This document shows, piece after piece, positions 39,001 through 54,000 of a DNA stretch of 64,000 nt. Below the pieces are notes generated by a model. The model was not told the origin of the DNA. It searched no databases and saw only the letters and a program-made list of their open reading frames with translations. The position numbers and the translations under genes were made by a program. Numbering within the stretch: position 1 is the first letter of the stretch; every line of letters begins with the position of its first letter. Origin of the DNA: Phoronis australis (lineage: Eukaryota > Phoronida > Phoronidae); the NCBI GenBank assembly GCA_002633005.1, contig NMRA01000037.1, positions 1,219,950 through 1,283,949 on the forward strand, read 5' to 3'.

Positions 39001-42000
39001 ACGTGGTAGATGAAAGTAGTTACAGGTGATTTATTTGCACGCGGTGTCCTAATTTCTGGATTTCTTACCCGTATTGTTTGCTTTAAGCAGCATGACGTTT
39101 TTTCTATTTCTAAAATTGAAGAAATAAGTAATATAAAACGCCAGTCTTAGCGTTTCGACAGGCATTCTGTGTTTTTGTAAGGAACAGGTATATTTTTAGG
39201 ATTAAAAATGTTAAGCACTGGAACAACTCTTAGCATCAACGAGCTCTACACAAATTTGCACGCTGTTTGAGACATGCCTTCGAGCAAGTCTAATTGTTTG
39301 AAGTCATTTCTCGGGAGTTTTAGGGAAATGAAATCTAGGCGCGCTTCCTGAGGTTCTGGAATTCTCGATAGTATGTAATAGTTTATTGCTTATACTTGTT
39401 TGAGTAGCAGGATAGGCTGATTAGCATACAATAAAGACAGACTTGCCGTCATTCTACACCAGGTTTATTTTGTTGCAGGATCGAGCGAAACTAATAGCTT
39501 TTAACTATGGTGACGTCATTATGAATGTTGGAGACAAATGCAACGGAATCTATATCATTGTGTCTGGACTTGTTCGGGTATTTGAGCTGTTTGTACTTAT
39601 TCCTAAACCATGTGGTACAAGAAATTGAGAGGTCTTTGAGGAAACCAACAGATTATGAACACTAGCATTCACATTTTATGTTCAAGAAGGCTAACTTTAT
39701 GAATTATTGAATCATAGCACAGTAAACGGCAGATATTTACTGAATGTAAAGTACAAAATGCTTTTTTAAAACTACTATTACTATTGACAAAATGACCAAC
39801 TAAAATGCATAGGTTAGGCTGATGCCTTTGATTTCCCGGCACGCTTGTATATTGTGCATTGTTGAATGGAAAAACTTATTCTGTCACAGTGAAAAAGCGT
39901 GGGTAAGGCTAAAACGTTTGGAGAGCTTTTAAATTATTTTGCCAAAAGAAATTTTTTTATTAATTTTATTTTTTTATAGCGTGTCGGTAACCGCCCATTT
40001 GCCGCCAGCTTCAGTATCATTGTAGTTTCTGACGATTATTAAAAAGTTCAATAAGCACAATGTTTGGCAAATATACAGAAATTAGTGCCTTAGTACAAAG
40101 AAATCACTGTTGGTAACGAAGCTTGATGATAACATGATTGATTATACCGGTGTAGCTTGAAGGAGTAAGCGGCCACAGCCCTGTTCTAAAGGCTGACGTA
40201 TCCCGAATGTCGATGGAAAGTGACCCGCAAGCGCACGCGTTCATGGACTTCTTAACCGCCGGAAAGGTCATAGGGGAAATGAGTATTCTAACGAAAGAGC
40301 CAAGGAATGCCACGGTCACGTGTGAAACGGCAGTGCAGGTTTGTAGTTACGAACATACAGCGTTGCTGCCACACGTTCGTTTCTAGAAGAAACCTCGTGT
40401 TACTGGGAAGCAATGTGCGATGCTGTAGTATGATTCCAGGATGTTTCCGTAGAGCTGTTTCTTGTGATTTTGCCGCGAGATCACGCAAAATTACCAGAAT
40501 CAAATACGGGTGTTTCGTGACCTTATCTCAGATAAGCAAAAATGGTCGACACTGAAGTGTTTGGTCGACATAGCTGGAATGTTGAAAAATTGGGAGAATA
40601 TTCACGATAACGTTTCAAATGTAAATATTTCTAATAGCAAGTGTTTCGCGAGTGGACGCAACCCGGGTCAGTTCATCAGTGGTTAAAGTGGCAAAGAACG
40701 TAAAAATTGCAATATTGAAAGTTGTTCTCTACCAGTGAAACAGAGGCCAGACTGTTCCCCAGGTATTTTTATTCTTTATTCCTAAAGATTTTGAATTTCT
40801 GTTGATTTCAAAACATTTTTCCTTTGGTTTCAAATTTCAAAGAACGATGTGTAATCTGCTCGCAACTTGAGTTTTTATTTTGTTTGTGTTTCAGAAATAG
40901 TTAATCTGATGATTTTTCTAGATATTCTTGCAATGTAAAATAACTCTAACATCAGCATCTCCAAGATGTAGATTTGCAACACAATCTGTTTAAAAAGTAT
41001 TTTTTACGAGTTTGCGTGCTCCATGCCTCTTTAGCAGTTTTGATTTCAGAAGGGTTACTGTCATTGCTTTTGCTCACTGAACATGAAAACAGAAAACAAG
41101 GGAGAAACCATTGTATCAAATTTACGGATATCGAGATAAGTCATTTTCACAAAAGATGATTGTGAGATTGTGGTCATATCCCGAGCAGCGCCGCCAACAG
41201 ACGGAAATATACGATCTGTACAGATCATTTCATTTTAAGAGATACGAGGTAGCATACATCCAAAATCATTTGCAAACTTAACGAGAAGACCATCGGCTGC
41301 CTGACAGATCTGGATTCTGAGTTAGGACATACCTCTTCCCAATTTGCGCCCTGGGATGCTATCGGCAAAAAGGCCAACGCATAGTTAACGAGAGACCGTG
41401 ATTAACACTGAGACCTGCCTTAGGATAACCGGGGATTTGCCTAAAACAAGGTCTTCCCTTATTAAGCCTTGCCTAAACATTCTCCATGTGCTCGACAACT
41501 CGGTAGGAAAAAGTAACTTGCTTTTGGGTACAAGAGTGTTGCTCTTTTGTTTATTTAAAGATCACAATAGTTGACAGTCACAAGTAAAACATGTAACTTT
41601 TTGACGACGACCGGGATAACTGGATGGGTGTGTTTATTTAATACTGCTGGTGACTCGGGGAATTGGTGATCTGTTGACGGCAACTGTTGACTTCCGGCGA
41701 GGATTTATGATGGCATATGGTAATAGCCGACGGTTGAGGCATAGTTTGTAGCGAAACATTTGTCAGTTTTCTTGCTTTTAGTTAAAAACAATGATTTCGG
41801 TAATAGGCACTTAAGGGCTCCTGCATTTTGAGAACAAGATCTCTCGACTGAATGACCTCAAACCGGTATTCTGAGCTCGAGACCTTGTAAGTGACTCAAA
41901 TTGCCATAATCTCACCCCGTCTCTTATGGCTGGGTTCTCCCTTGTGAAAAACGTCAGTCGTCTTGTAAACGTGTATGGAGAATTGATTTCCATTTTGCAG

Positions 42001-45000
42001 TGTTATTACATTCATATCGACGACTGTCTTTTGGCGCTGCAAATGTTCCAAGATGAGCCGTCGTTGGAGAACAGGTTGTGGATGACGGTTGCCAAACGTA
42101 TATCTGCAACAGTGATGAATAACGACAAGAATTATGCTGTATGTAGTCATAAATGTTCCAGGGATTATTTCACATCTACTCTAAATCAATTTTCAGCATC
42201 ATTTTTAGCGTCTTTCCATCTTTCCAAATGTGGCAGTTTTCATTGCCCGTCCGGGTGTTGCCGTGTTTTCCCCAGTCGTGTGGCAAATATAAACAACTCA
42301 CACACCATATCGTAGCACGTTCAGAAGACCAGTGACGCACGAAGGATGTTGGTGCCCTGCCACAGCTAAGAACCGCATTGTATTTTCACATCAAATGTGG
42401 ACGACCAATTCCTCGCGGTGCATGAGGAATTTCACTACATGGCAAAATTACGAAAGCGACAATTCTCTGACATTGTGCAGGCCAAATGGTCGTCTTCTCG
42501 GGATACAAAAACAAGCAACAACAACAATGATAATAATAAAAATCATAATGATAATAATAGTGTTATTGATAACACACCATAATTTGATAATTTCGTGCAC
42601 CAATTCTGCTCAATTGTAACTCACTGATTCTTTCAACTTGTTACTTTTACCAGGGTTGGAGCAAGGCCAAGATTAAGATGTATCTGCAGGACGCATTTGT
42701 TCCTTGTGTTAGCCAAGTGACGACTTTTTTATTTGACTACGCAGCGACAAAGGAAATTTTTCTTATCCAAGGTACAGTGGAACACGCAGCCTACTCAATA
42801 GTTTTTCTGTTATTGAGGCTTGTAAACACATATCCAACAAGTTCCAGTTCTCTTAACGCAGAGTGTATAAAAGTTTAAAAGGATACTAAAAGTGGTTTTG
42901 GCCTGTTAACAGATACTAAAAAAGACTGTCCCATCTAGTTCTCTGAAACAAAATAATGCTCTTTTGCCCTCGACCACCCTCAAAGGTTAGAGGAAAATTT
43001 GAAAACTCCTTTCAAACTCTGCTAATCGGTCAAGCGTGACCTACGCTTTTAGTGAATTACACGGCAACTGTGGGAAAAGACCACCCACCCAAAGGTATTA
43101 CGCACTTTCTTTAATTTAGCAAATGACTTACGTGGTCTTTACTCGAAATGAAAACTCAAACTTCCCGGCTACCCAGCAGTCTCTAATTTTTAATAAAATT
43201 GTTGCAGGTAAAATTAACCATAGTTAACAAATATTTGATGTCAAATCGGAAGTTTTTTGCTTGTTTGGCCACAGAATATTGATGCGCATCTTCGTTTCCA
43301 CCTCGTCACCAATTCATATTTAAATAGTAGTCGGATACCGGCGACGGACGTGGCGGTAATGAAACTACATTTACGTGACGGGTGAACATGAGTTACCCAG
43401 CGGTGGCAAAGTACCACGTGGCCAAATCTTCCCTTTCGTTTTACAGGCGTCACACAGTCATAGTTTTTTTCACTTTCGTGAAGACATAAATATGATATGC
43501 TAATCAGTATCATGTGTGTGAATAACACACAGCACATGAATAGGAAAATAAGTGTTGAATTTGCCGCTGTTTGCAAATTATCAACTATTTGTTTCTATTT
43601 CAGGTTTTGCTACAGAGTATCCACAAAAAAATGATATTGCTGGACCTATTATGGTTTCACGTGCCTGCACAAAATTGGTGTTGAATGTGAGTAAAGTGTT
43701 ACCTGTTTGGACCAATGTGTGAAAACGACTCATTCTTTTCCGTGATTCTTACTTATAAGTTGATCGTATAACTGATTCTGTTCTACTGCCGTGTCTAATC
43801 ACTGTGTTTCAGCACGACCTAAAGCCTAAAGTCGTTTTGTTAGTAGTACCTAACGAAGGTATTGGTCCTGCAATAACTCAGACACAACTCGGTAAGGTGC
43901 TTGATTCCAAGGGCAGCTTAACGAGCCTCGGAAAGACGTGGTCGAAACACAGGAAAACATCAGAGGTCAGTATCTGTCTCAGAGTCTTTTGGTGGCCCGA
44001 AATTATATCGAACGTCATTTCCCGAAACATAGCTTACAGGTATAAGCGGACAGTACAAGCGTGCTTGTTGAAGCTGGTGTGTTCCCGCAATCTGTTGAAA
44101 TATTTTTCACGGAATTCTGGTTTGCTGCATCTTTAACTGCCTGACTGTGGTTTTGCATTCTTATCAGGGTTTTAACACTCATTTTACGTGGTGACAAGTG
44201 TATGATCACCTTTCCAAACCCCGAATTAAATAAATATGCCTTCGTTTGCTATACAAATAGCCGGTTTCTTTGTGAATTCAAAAGTGCCTCCTTTTTACTT
44301 GGGATCTCCAAACTCTTAAAAATACACAGTGTAACTGAACTGACATTCGTATTTTGAATATTCCTCCATCCGAAGGTACTTTTTTCGAATGAGAATCAGC
44401 TAACAAATAGATCACGTGACTGCTTGGTTGCACAGAAGGTGTCCACCAATTGCGTAGTCAGGGTGGAAAAGCAGGCTGGTTCACAAACACTCTAGCGAAG
44501 TTCGCAAATCCAACTTGAGCTGCCAAACTACATAGGCAATATAGTCACGATCTGTGGCTGGACCTCCAAGTCCAATGGGTTTAACTGTCAAGCCATGCCT
44601 TCAATGGTGTTCATGGAGAGAAACCTTTAGATTTTCAACTTCCCGGCTAAGACTTCTGATTGGTTCTTGACCACGACTTCCAGCTTTTAAACCAGCCAGA
44701 TGTCTGCGTCGGTGGAACCAGCGAAGTGCAACCATTATTTCAAATTGCTTCTCGCATCATGGATAATTAAGGCTTATATGAAGATTATAAGAGTATTTGC
44801 ACACTCTGAAATTCATACTTTAGGTGTTATGTTTGTTATGTTTCGACAACCTTCGGGGCGTACGTAGATTTTCCAGTGCCAAGCAGCACCAATGTTTTCG
44901 ATTTTGATTTGATTTATAATCACTTTTAAGTACAGAGGTTTGCGTTTTAAGGATTTTTGTTAAATTTATGTTTGCAACATTTATATGACATCTCTTGCGC

Positions 45001-48000
45001 TGTAGTAGAATTTTATTAACTATGATTACACGTTTTAAATGTCATCTAATGTACAGTAAGGATAAGTGGTGTTGGAACTAAATCTTCAACATTTCCGACT
45101 AAATCGCTGCATCGATGTAGTGCAGTGGTGAGTTAAGTTAGCTTAAAAGGCACTAAACCCGCCTCGTGTCATAGAGTTGAACATTTGATTTAGAACAGTT
45201 GCCGTCATGGAATTGGTCTAAAATTTTCCTTGGTCAAACTTGAGGTGACTTTAGGACTTAGAATGGACTGGTAGTTTGTTATTGCTCGCGATACGGCCCC
45301 TGCAAGGTTTCTCAAAGCGTGTCATTTCACGCGCACACCACGGTATCAACGGGTAATGAATTGTCAGCTCTTTGCAATCCAGAAATCATTTACCATCTGA
45401 GTATGGAACACGATGAAACACATTTTAACAGCAGTAACCGGTTTAAGCCAGAGGAACAATTACCCACCTTGATAAGGTGGAGTAAGTTGTCACAAGTGGA
45501 GCGAGTTGCAGTAGTTTAAGTAGCGTCCAAACAGCCCCCAAACTCAGCGACAACTCGTTTGAGGAGTAACTTGTTCTTGGGTATGTCTGTGTGTGGACGG
45601 CACTAAAAGCTCGCTTCGTGGATGGAAGGCGGGTTTATTGCCGCTTTGATGAGTGATGAGGATTAGGCTTGTAAGTCTGTGCTCCTCAAGAGCACTAACC
45701 GCCAATGTAAAACTTCGTTATTTAGCAACGATTAATTTGTTATAGATGAAGAGACAACGAACGTCATTTTAAAGGAAGTATCGTCGTTCAGGTTAGCAAG
45801 TATAGCTAAGATTGAAAGTGCACCGCAGGTGACATTTGAAGCTAGTTACTGAAACTTGAAGGCAAGCTCAATACCAACTGCTTGTCGAGGCAAGAAGAGT
45901 TGAAATGTGCTTATTTATGCTGTATAGAGTGTTTTGTGGAAAAGCAAATAAATAGGTATTTCTGGAAAGGAATTTTGTGTTGATGTCGTTTTTGCCTGCC
46001 ACAAAAACCTCTAATTAGGTCGTTAATTTGGTCTAAGGTCATTAAGCGCATATCGCATGATTTTGTAAACCCCATTATTGTCTGGTAACATACAAGGGTG
46101 AAAACTATTTTGATTTGTCATTCATACCGAAACACCTATAGCATGTGTGCCAAATTGTCAAAATTAATAGATGTCATCAACACTGACTTTTTGGCCGTAT
46201 TGTAGATGATTTCACATTTCAGCTGTTTCTACTAAATGTATTATTGATCATAGCTTTTGTGTCTCTAGAGTGGGTTATGAGAGTATGAACATGGTGTTTG
46301 GTTCCATAATATTTGACAATTAGGTCATTGATGAATGAGTGAAGGACAGCAATTTTATCACTATGCTCTGTACGAACACACCTTCTCAGTCAAAGTCTAT
46401 AGTATTAAGGCTAAGGTGAAAAAATGCTCAGGAAGTGGTAGAAGAATGAAACTTGACACACTGTTTCTATAGACTACGACCATCATTTACTGTTACATCC
46501 TTATCAACAGTTATCAGACATTTTACCATAGCAACCAATCTATATCAGTCCCATACAGAAAGCATGGTAGAACACTTTATTCAGTCACGAGGAGTTCTTA
46601 GTCTGGTAAATACATGTAAACTGCAATGGTGATTTTAGGTCATTTCTGTCGAAAAATTGTCACTTGGCAGAAGTTACTAGGCAACCTGTTATCAATAGCA
46701 ACCGTTGCTGATGAAGTGGCCCGTTTCTACACCCTTGATAAAATGTTCAAAAATGCTTAATGCAGTCATGTTGTCTGGAAATCCAACAAGTCCAAGCACT
46801 TTTCCGTAAGCAACTGTAAACTAGAGTGTGACATCGTGAATGGAGTTTGTAGTGACACGAAATACGGGTTAGCGGAGTAGTAACTGTAGCAAAAAGCAGC
46901 GATAGAGTGGGATTATCAAAGCACTATAAGCAGTCAGTGGTGACTGTAAGCAGTAGTGGACGGAAGGGTCAGCAGCAGTAGCAGTTGGTGTCAGCAGATT
47001 GTCTTTAGGAGCAGAAATGATATCACGTTTATTATTTCATTTATTGGCTTCGTCATCATCGTTATTATCGTCAACGTTCTCGCCATCGTTATCACCATCG
47101 TCATTACCACCATCGTCATGGTCACCATCCTAATCGTCATGGTCGTCGTCATTATTATCATTGTCGTCATCGCCGTTGTCTTTATCAATCAGCACTATCG
47201 TCATCATCATCATCCTGATCACCATCATTCTCCTCGCCATCACTAATTGTAATCATTGTTGTCACCGTCATCATTTGTAACTACATCTGTGGCAGATGCA
47301 TTTAGGGCAAAAGTGTCCGCCTGTAGTGACAGTATACGTACATGCAATGTCTGTAGTCTCCCACTCTTCAGCGCTATGTTGTCTTTAATGCCTACAAACC
47401 AATTACATTAGTACGCTACTCAGTCGTTAGGAGATTAACTATCTTGCAAACATTCTCTTGCTGTAACCTAAGCTTCTCATGAAGGTAGGCTGAGTACTGC
47501 ACTGTAGTAGTACGTACAATAGTGCCTGTAAAACCAAAACCATTGGTTGTAACAAGTAATCGTGGTAGTCGAAAGAGTTGTCGTTTTCTGTTTCCTGTGG
47601 AGATCTCGTTTTAGTCCACGTTTTATCACGTACTTTGACGATATTCTGCGGTGATTTGTCTTAACTAATCTTTGTTTCAGCTGTACTGTAGAATTACTAA
47701 GTTATGAATTACTGTTAGTGGCTGTCATACTGTGTTACAGACAGTTAAATTCATCCGACGCGGAAGTGCTATAGAAAAAACCGAGTCCAAGGTGCATGGA
47801 AAGCTAAAGGTAAAAGAGAAAATGTGTCTTTGTTTTGAACACAGTGTCATGGTTATATTATCGATATTATTTATTTTATTCTTATATTTCCTATTATTGC
47901 GAAGACCGGAACCACCTTTACATTGACAAGTATCGTTCTGAGCTCGCCGTGATTTAAAATGTTAGCATAAAATGTGTTTGGAATCAAGATAAATCGTTGT

Positions 48001-51000
48001 TGCTTGTTCATCAGGTCAAATGTTTCACGGTATTCCTGAGATTTTAAGTTAGGATTTTGTGTTTCTGGATTGACTTGCTCCTCCTTTTCATTTCATTTAC
48101 CCCTTTTCAAGCACATTGTGTTAAACCACGCCCAATTTTTCTAGGTCACGTATAATCGAACTGTTGAATGCCAGGGACCTGTTTTATCAAAGGTCTTCTG
48201 ATCTTGACTATGATGTGAATGTACGAGAAATTCATGAGCGTGGCCCGTTAAAAACCACCCGTTCCAAACGCCGTAACACCATTCAAGAGTCTATTAAATG
48301 CAAGCCGTTACATACTTGCAGCTCCCTGTATTATATTACTACATTACATTATATACCGTAACACTCTTCAAAGAGTCCTACATGTACATGCGTGTTACAT
48401 TGCGCTCCCGGATCAAGACGATGTTTACTCTTGTTGCCAATATTTTCGCTTATACTCAGCTTCGAGACTAGCGGCAATCTGTATTTCGCGCCGAATTTAC
48501 AAAATGGCAGCCTCAGATGAAGGTACAGCTATCCCAGAACTCTAAGGTCTCGCAACTTCACTCTTGTTCTCGTTGCTCAAAGAAAAGGCCGTCTCATTGT
48601 GGGCACTGTTACACGCATGTAGGACTCGTTGAAGAATGTTGCAGTGTATAATGTATTATAGTAATATATTACATTGAGCTGCAAGCACGTAACGGCTTGC
48701 ATTTAATAGACTCTTGAATGAAGTTACGGCGTTTGGAACGGGTTAAAACTGAACATGAACATTTGTCAACTTGTCATCGGTCGCATCGCTTTAGCGACCG
48801 TTCTCAATAACTTAGCTGCGACTGGCCGTGCGAACGACCTCTGGCAAAACGTGCGCCAGAAGTTTGCGCGCCTTTCCTTCCTATGCTCTTGGCTTAAGAT
48901 TGGAATACAATGGTAGTTAGCATGACAAGAATGCTAAGATTTTTCTACAGAACTTCATCTACAGAATGTATCATTCGTTTTCGATCGCACACTTTATCCG
49001 TATTTTCCGTTTTCCTTCTTTGTAGGCAACAAAGGCTGATGTCAACTGAGGCGGCCATCAGACGTGCTTGAAGACAGCCGTCAAAACAAAGCGCGACAAA
49101 ACATTTCGAAACTTTTATGAAACTATGTTTTTATGTTACATTTTATTGCAAAGACTAAAGATTCTGTTGTGTTCCGTTATGACTTTATTGAATTTTATTT
49201 TCAATAAAGCAAGCTCAGAAGCAAGGTCACGTACTAGTGTGCAATATGTTTAACCATCATAATGATTTCTGACGTCAGGCAAATGTTACGCTAAAAAAAT
49301 TTTCACGCACGTGAACGAGAAAGCGTGCACCGTGTACTACACAGTATCTGGCGAAGTCTTGGGCAAACGCTTGATGGCTCCGTTACCGATTAAAGGGCTT
49401 GGCTGAACGTGATGGGTGAGATAAGTGCGGTCGTAAACCAACAAGCCTGTTAAGCGCGCGAGTTTTAAATTCAAAAACCGAACATTAAGTAAGGCAAAAG
49501 CTCAAAATGACTGTTTTTAAAATTGAAATTTAGATATTAGTCGTTCTTGAATTTCAAAATCGAGGCATTATACGAGAAGTTAGCGAATAGATTTTCTATA
49601 GCATCGAGCGATAATTTGTGAATAGATTAGCACTGGTTGGTAACGGTCTGGCTTACCTCACTTAGGCGTTGTAACAAAAAACCCCAAATGTTATCAAACC
49701 ATTTGTCTCATGAGAATTGGTTAATTACAGAACCTGGTGATAAGTCAACGTTTTTATGCAACCATTAGGTTACCTTTCGCTGTCCATCGTTTTCATTTCC
49801 TAAAACTAATTCACACAAATACCTCATAATTCACTTTGTCAAAGGGACGACAATGAGTTGTCAATATGTTTTGCGTCCTAAATCCAATCTTCGAGCACGA
49901 ATTCGAGTTTAAATAAATTTTATGTAAATTTATCAAAGTATGAACTCAAAATATGCATTGGGCATTTTGTTTGAGTTAACACAAAACAGTCTTTACGCAG
50001 ACGTAGATCTACAGACCTGCATAAGCTAAATTCCCATTGACACTTCCTATATTCAAGCTACCCAATAGTCATTTCGAAGTATAGATTTCAAAATAGACTA
50101 TACTTGTCACGGTGGCGACATCAGTTGGCAAATTTGAATGATGGATTCATCAGCATGAATCGCGAGCACAAACCCATGGACTCGTGCAGTGTACACTTAG
50201 TTCATAAAAATTGAAACAGAAAATATGAAAAGTAATCTGTAATTTGAGTCTCAAAATAGGATTCCGGCCACTAAAGCTTTTTCTGAGGTCATGCACATGG
50301 GTCCAGTGGTAACCATTTAAAAATACAGATATTGTGACGAGATACATTCTGTTGACAGTTGTTCGTGCAGTGGTTGGGATTCAGTTAATTGGCAACCTTT
50401 AAGATTCGAGCCTCGGTTTCGAGTGACAGGTCTGACCTGGAACTCCTTCGACATTCTGAGAATGAGACTGAGTCAAAGCCCAAATGATCTGTCCCTACCA
50501 AACAACGATGTTATCCTAAGATATCAGACGAATATTTACCTGCGGTTGACTACATTTCTCCCCGTTTGCGACTTATAAATAGCAACACCAGACAGAAGAC
50601 ATCTGAGGAGACTTTCCTCATTTGATATGTGAATTTTATTTTTAGCGCCGGAATTCACTGACAAAAAAAAAACGTTTGCTGTCTTAGAAATTTGTTTCGA
50701 TTTGTTGTTTTCTTTACTAAGATTGGGATGACAAGTCGTCGAATCATCGCAACGCCAATTGAATGACTCATCCAGTGTTCATCTCACACGAACATAGGAG
50801 TGCGTACAAGAAAAACATTGTGCTGTCACTGAAACTGTCGGCTGCAAAATAATTCCTACTATAGACTAATCTCAGGTCTCATCAGCATCTATACTTCTGG
50901 TTAGACTACCGTGAAATCTCGTATATAAGGCCGTGACGTAACTGCAAAGCATTCACAGGAATTTCTAATAATGCAACAATGACGACTAAAGGGACCTTAC

Positions 51001-54000
51001 TTTCGAATATAAGACCATACTTTTTCTCCCGATATAAGGTCAGTCGATATTCTTCTATTTTTTCTGCCAATTAGTTATAATCACACTAGTAATTAGACTA
51101 ATACACGGGCTAATTGGCTGAAACCATGCCAGGAAAATATCCCATACATAGCAAAACAAAAGAAAACAATAACATTGCCGAACTCGGAAGGACCAAGGGA
51201 ACTGACCCGCCTATGGACACTACCGAAAGACGCCGCTGGCACGCCGTTTTTGGGGGGCGGGGAGGGGTTACGCGGACACTTTTCCTCCGGAAACTGTGGT
51301 GATCTCCCCACCCTTTTATGATAGCCCCGATCCACTAGTAAGCACAACACGTGATGTGATATTTGGCCACAGCCTTATAGCCGAAAAATGCATTTTTCTG
51401 GGAATATTCAAAACCCCAAGGAGCTCGAAAATAATGCCATGTTCGCACATGCATATGAGTCCGTGCAGTGCATGAGGTTTTAAAGGCGAGAAAAATGATT
51501 TTTTTTTCAGCACGAAATCGGACCTGGAACACCCGCGGTCGCAGTGGAATGCTCTGCTTTTCGTAGCTCAACCTCTTTCTATAAATGGCATTGTATTTTA
51601 CGCGTATTTAACTATATTTACATGTAGCAAGCTCACCAGTCTTGTTTTCAGTATACTAGTCTAGCAGACAACGGCGAGAATTGCTGATTTGCAATAAAGT
51701 AACAAAAACACAACGGATTTTTTGTTTTACTTCTTCTATCAAAACTTATAAATTTACGAGGTTTATTCCATCCAACAACAAATTCAAAAATGCGGCCGTA
51801 AAACCCGACGATAACGTCCCTTTATGTTAGAGGTAAATGTACATGCTTCCTTGGCAGATTTTGCGTATCAAAGTACCCTAGCTACTCTGCTGCTTCGGTG
51901 TCTCGAACTGTACGTGAAATCCCGACTCTTTTGTAAAAGCGCCATGAAACTTTTTTTTTCTTCTAAAGGTTTTTAACTACACAATATTCATTCTCTTGTC
52001 TAAACCCAGCAAATGTTGTCTACTCAACTGACCCTTTAGTGCGAATGACATCACAGACGATATCTCCATGACAACAATATATTCCGGGAATTTTATTCCG
52101 GTCTTGTTAGTGTTTAGTTGCTGGTCATTATGTATCGTTATGTCTTCCCATTATCCGTTCCCGATGCGCTGAGAAAAAGAAATGTCTCCACCAAAAACAA
52201 ACCGGAAGTTAGTCAACCCGAGCTCTCCAACAACGGAAGAGCTGATTCAAGAGTGAGTGATTTCACACGGCTTTCAAAACGGAACGACGAAGAGGGTTCG
52301 GACTCAAACGATACAGACGATGGCATAGACGTGAAAAAAGTTGGATTTCCTGTCAGCCGTTCGAGGGTGAGTATTTCATCCCCTGTCTCCATCAGAAACG
52401 GCTGATCAGATTTTTAAAGGATTTTCAGAAACTTTTTTATAAACAGTTCTACAATACTCTGTTAGGAAATGTTTTTAAAATATTTCATTTTTCCACGAGC
52501 GGCTATCAAAAATAATACTTTTATGTTTTTTCGGGAAAAAACAAAAGTTACATAAAGCGAAAACGAACAGAAAATTTAGAAAACTTAAACATCGCTTTTG
52601 AGATTACATCTTGAGCATTTTTTATTAAATTAAATTTGATAACTTTATTATTACAATTGTTTTGTTATAAATAAACACTACAATTTTCATAAATTTTACA
52701 AAAGCCATGATCATGTGACCCAGTTAATTGGAGATTGGAATTAGAGAAATAAATTTATTGTAGTGACCAGTGTTCATTGAACACTCAGCCCACAAAATAC
52801 ATGAACAGCAATGCATATACAATTTTGATATGAAGCTCAAAACTAAGAAATTAAGAGGACAAAAAATTCCGTGGTCTATTAAAAACACCTTCTTAAGTGT
52901 ATATTATATGTGACTAAATACAGCTTTGTAGATAAAGTCCTGTATAAGAGCTCTCTGTTCATACAAGTTGATTTAAAAGAAAAGGCCGGCCTGCTGACGT
53001 AAGTGATATCTGCAGCGAAACACTGGAGAACACCGCTGATTTCCCAATATTGTGATTGTTACATATATTTGTTTCATACATCAGTGTGTCTCTGGTATGT
53101 ATCATAGGCCGGTGTCATTTTATGTACAATGAATAAGGGATAAAAAGTCGTAGTTTGGACGCAAACCTGCACTCGGATGTATATCACCTGTGAGCTTCAT
53201 ATGCGCCATATTTGTCTCATTAGGCAGGAATTGTAGTGTGAACGCTAAGCTGAACGTTGGCAAGTTGCTCTAGATCAAGTTGATCTAGGGTAACTCATGA
53301 TGTGGACACAGCTTAAGACCAGAGGTTTTAATCCATGGATATTTCCCCTTGTGAACCCAGGGCTACTCCGAGATTTTCGTTGAGATTCGCCTCATTGAGA
53401 ACTGATGCATTTTACAGGAAGCCGTGTGCTCGGAAGTCCAGTCATATTTTGCGCCCGACCCTGGCCTCTATTACTCGTTCCATCACCGCTACAAAATACC
53501 TACAGACTCTTACATACGCCATTATATAGGAACTGGCACCCTGAGGAGGACTTGTGTCCATAGGTCCCTCCCTAATTTAAACAAAGGAAACGGTAACGGC
53601 GACGCTGCTTACAAATCGCCAAACAAATCGTCAGAGATGTCATTGGTGCGTACTGAAATCATTTATGTGTTTGCAGTTATCGAAATAATATGTAGAATAC
53701 TATAGAACGTAACTCAGGAAAAGCACAAAAAAACGAAAGAACGAGGAAAATACATCCGCTGCCACGGGCGGAGATAGCTTGTGCAGACATTTTCCCTTCG
53801 AAAATGATGGTTGCACCCCATCGACATCCTAGTTCCACCCGTGGCAGCGTATACATTTTCTGAAAGTCGAAAGACTGTAGAATGGCTAAAAACGCAAACA
53901 TCAATAGAACTGATCTACACCAAGGTGGAAGCCGCATCGTTGGTGTTACTACACTTCTTGCAGCATGTGCCTGATTATAACTTACTTTCACTTCACTCTC

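Noticed and set aside
46956-47246. Ile/Val-rich membrane-like frame
   Set aside because: Encoded by an ATC/GTC microsatellite, so hydrophobicity is a codon artefact.
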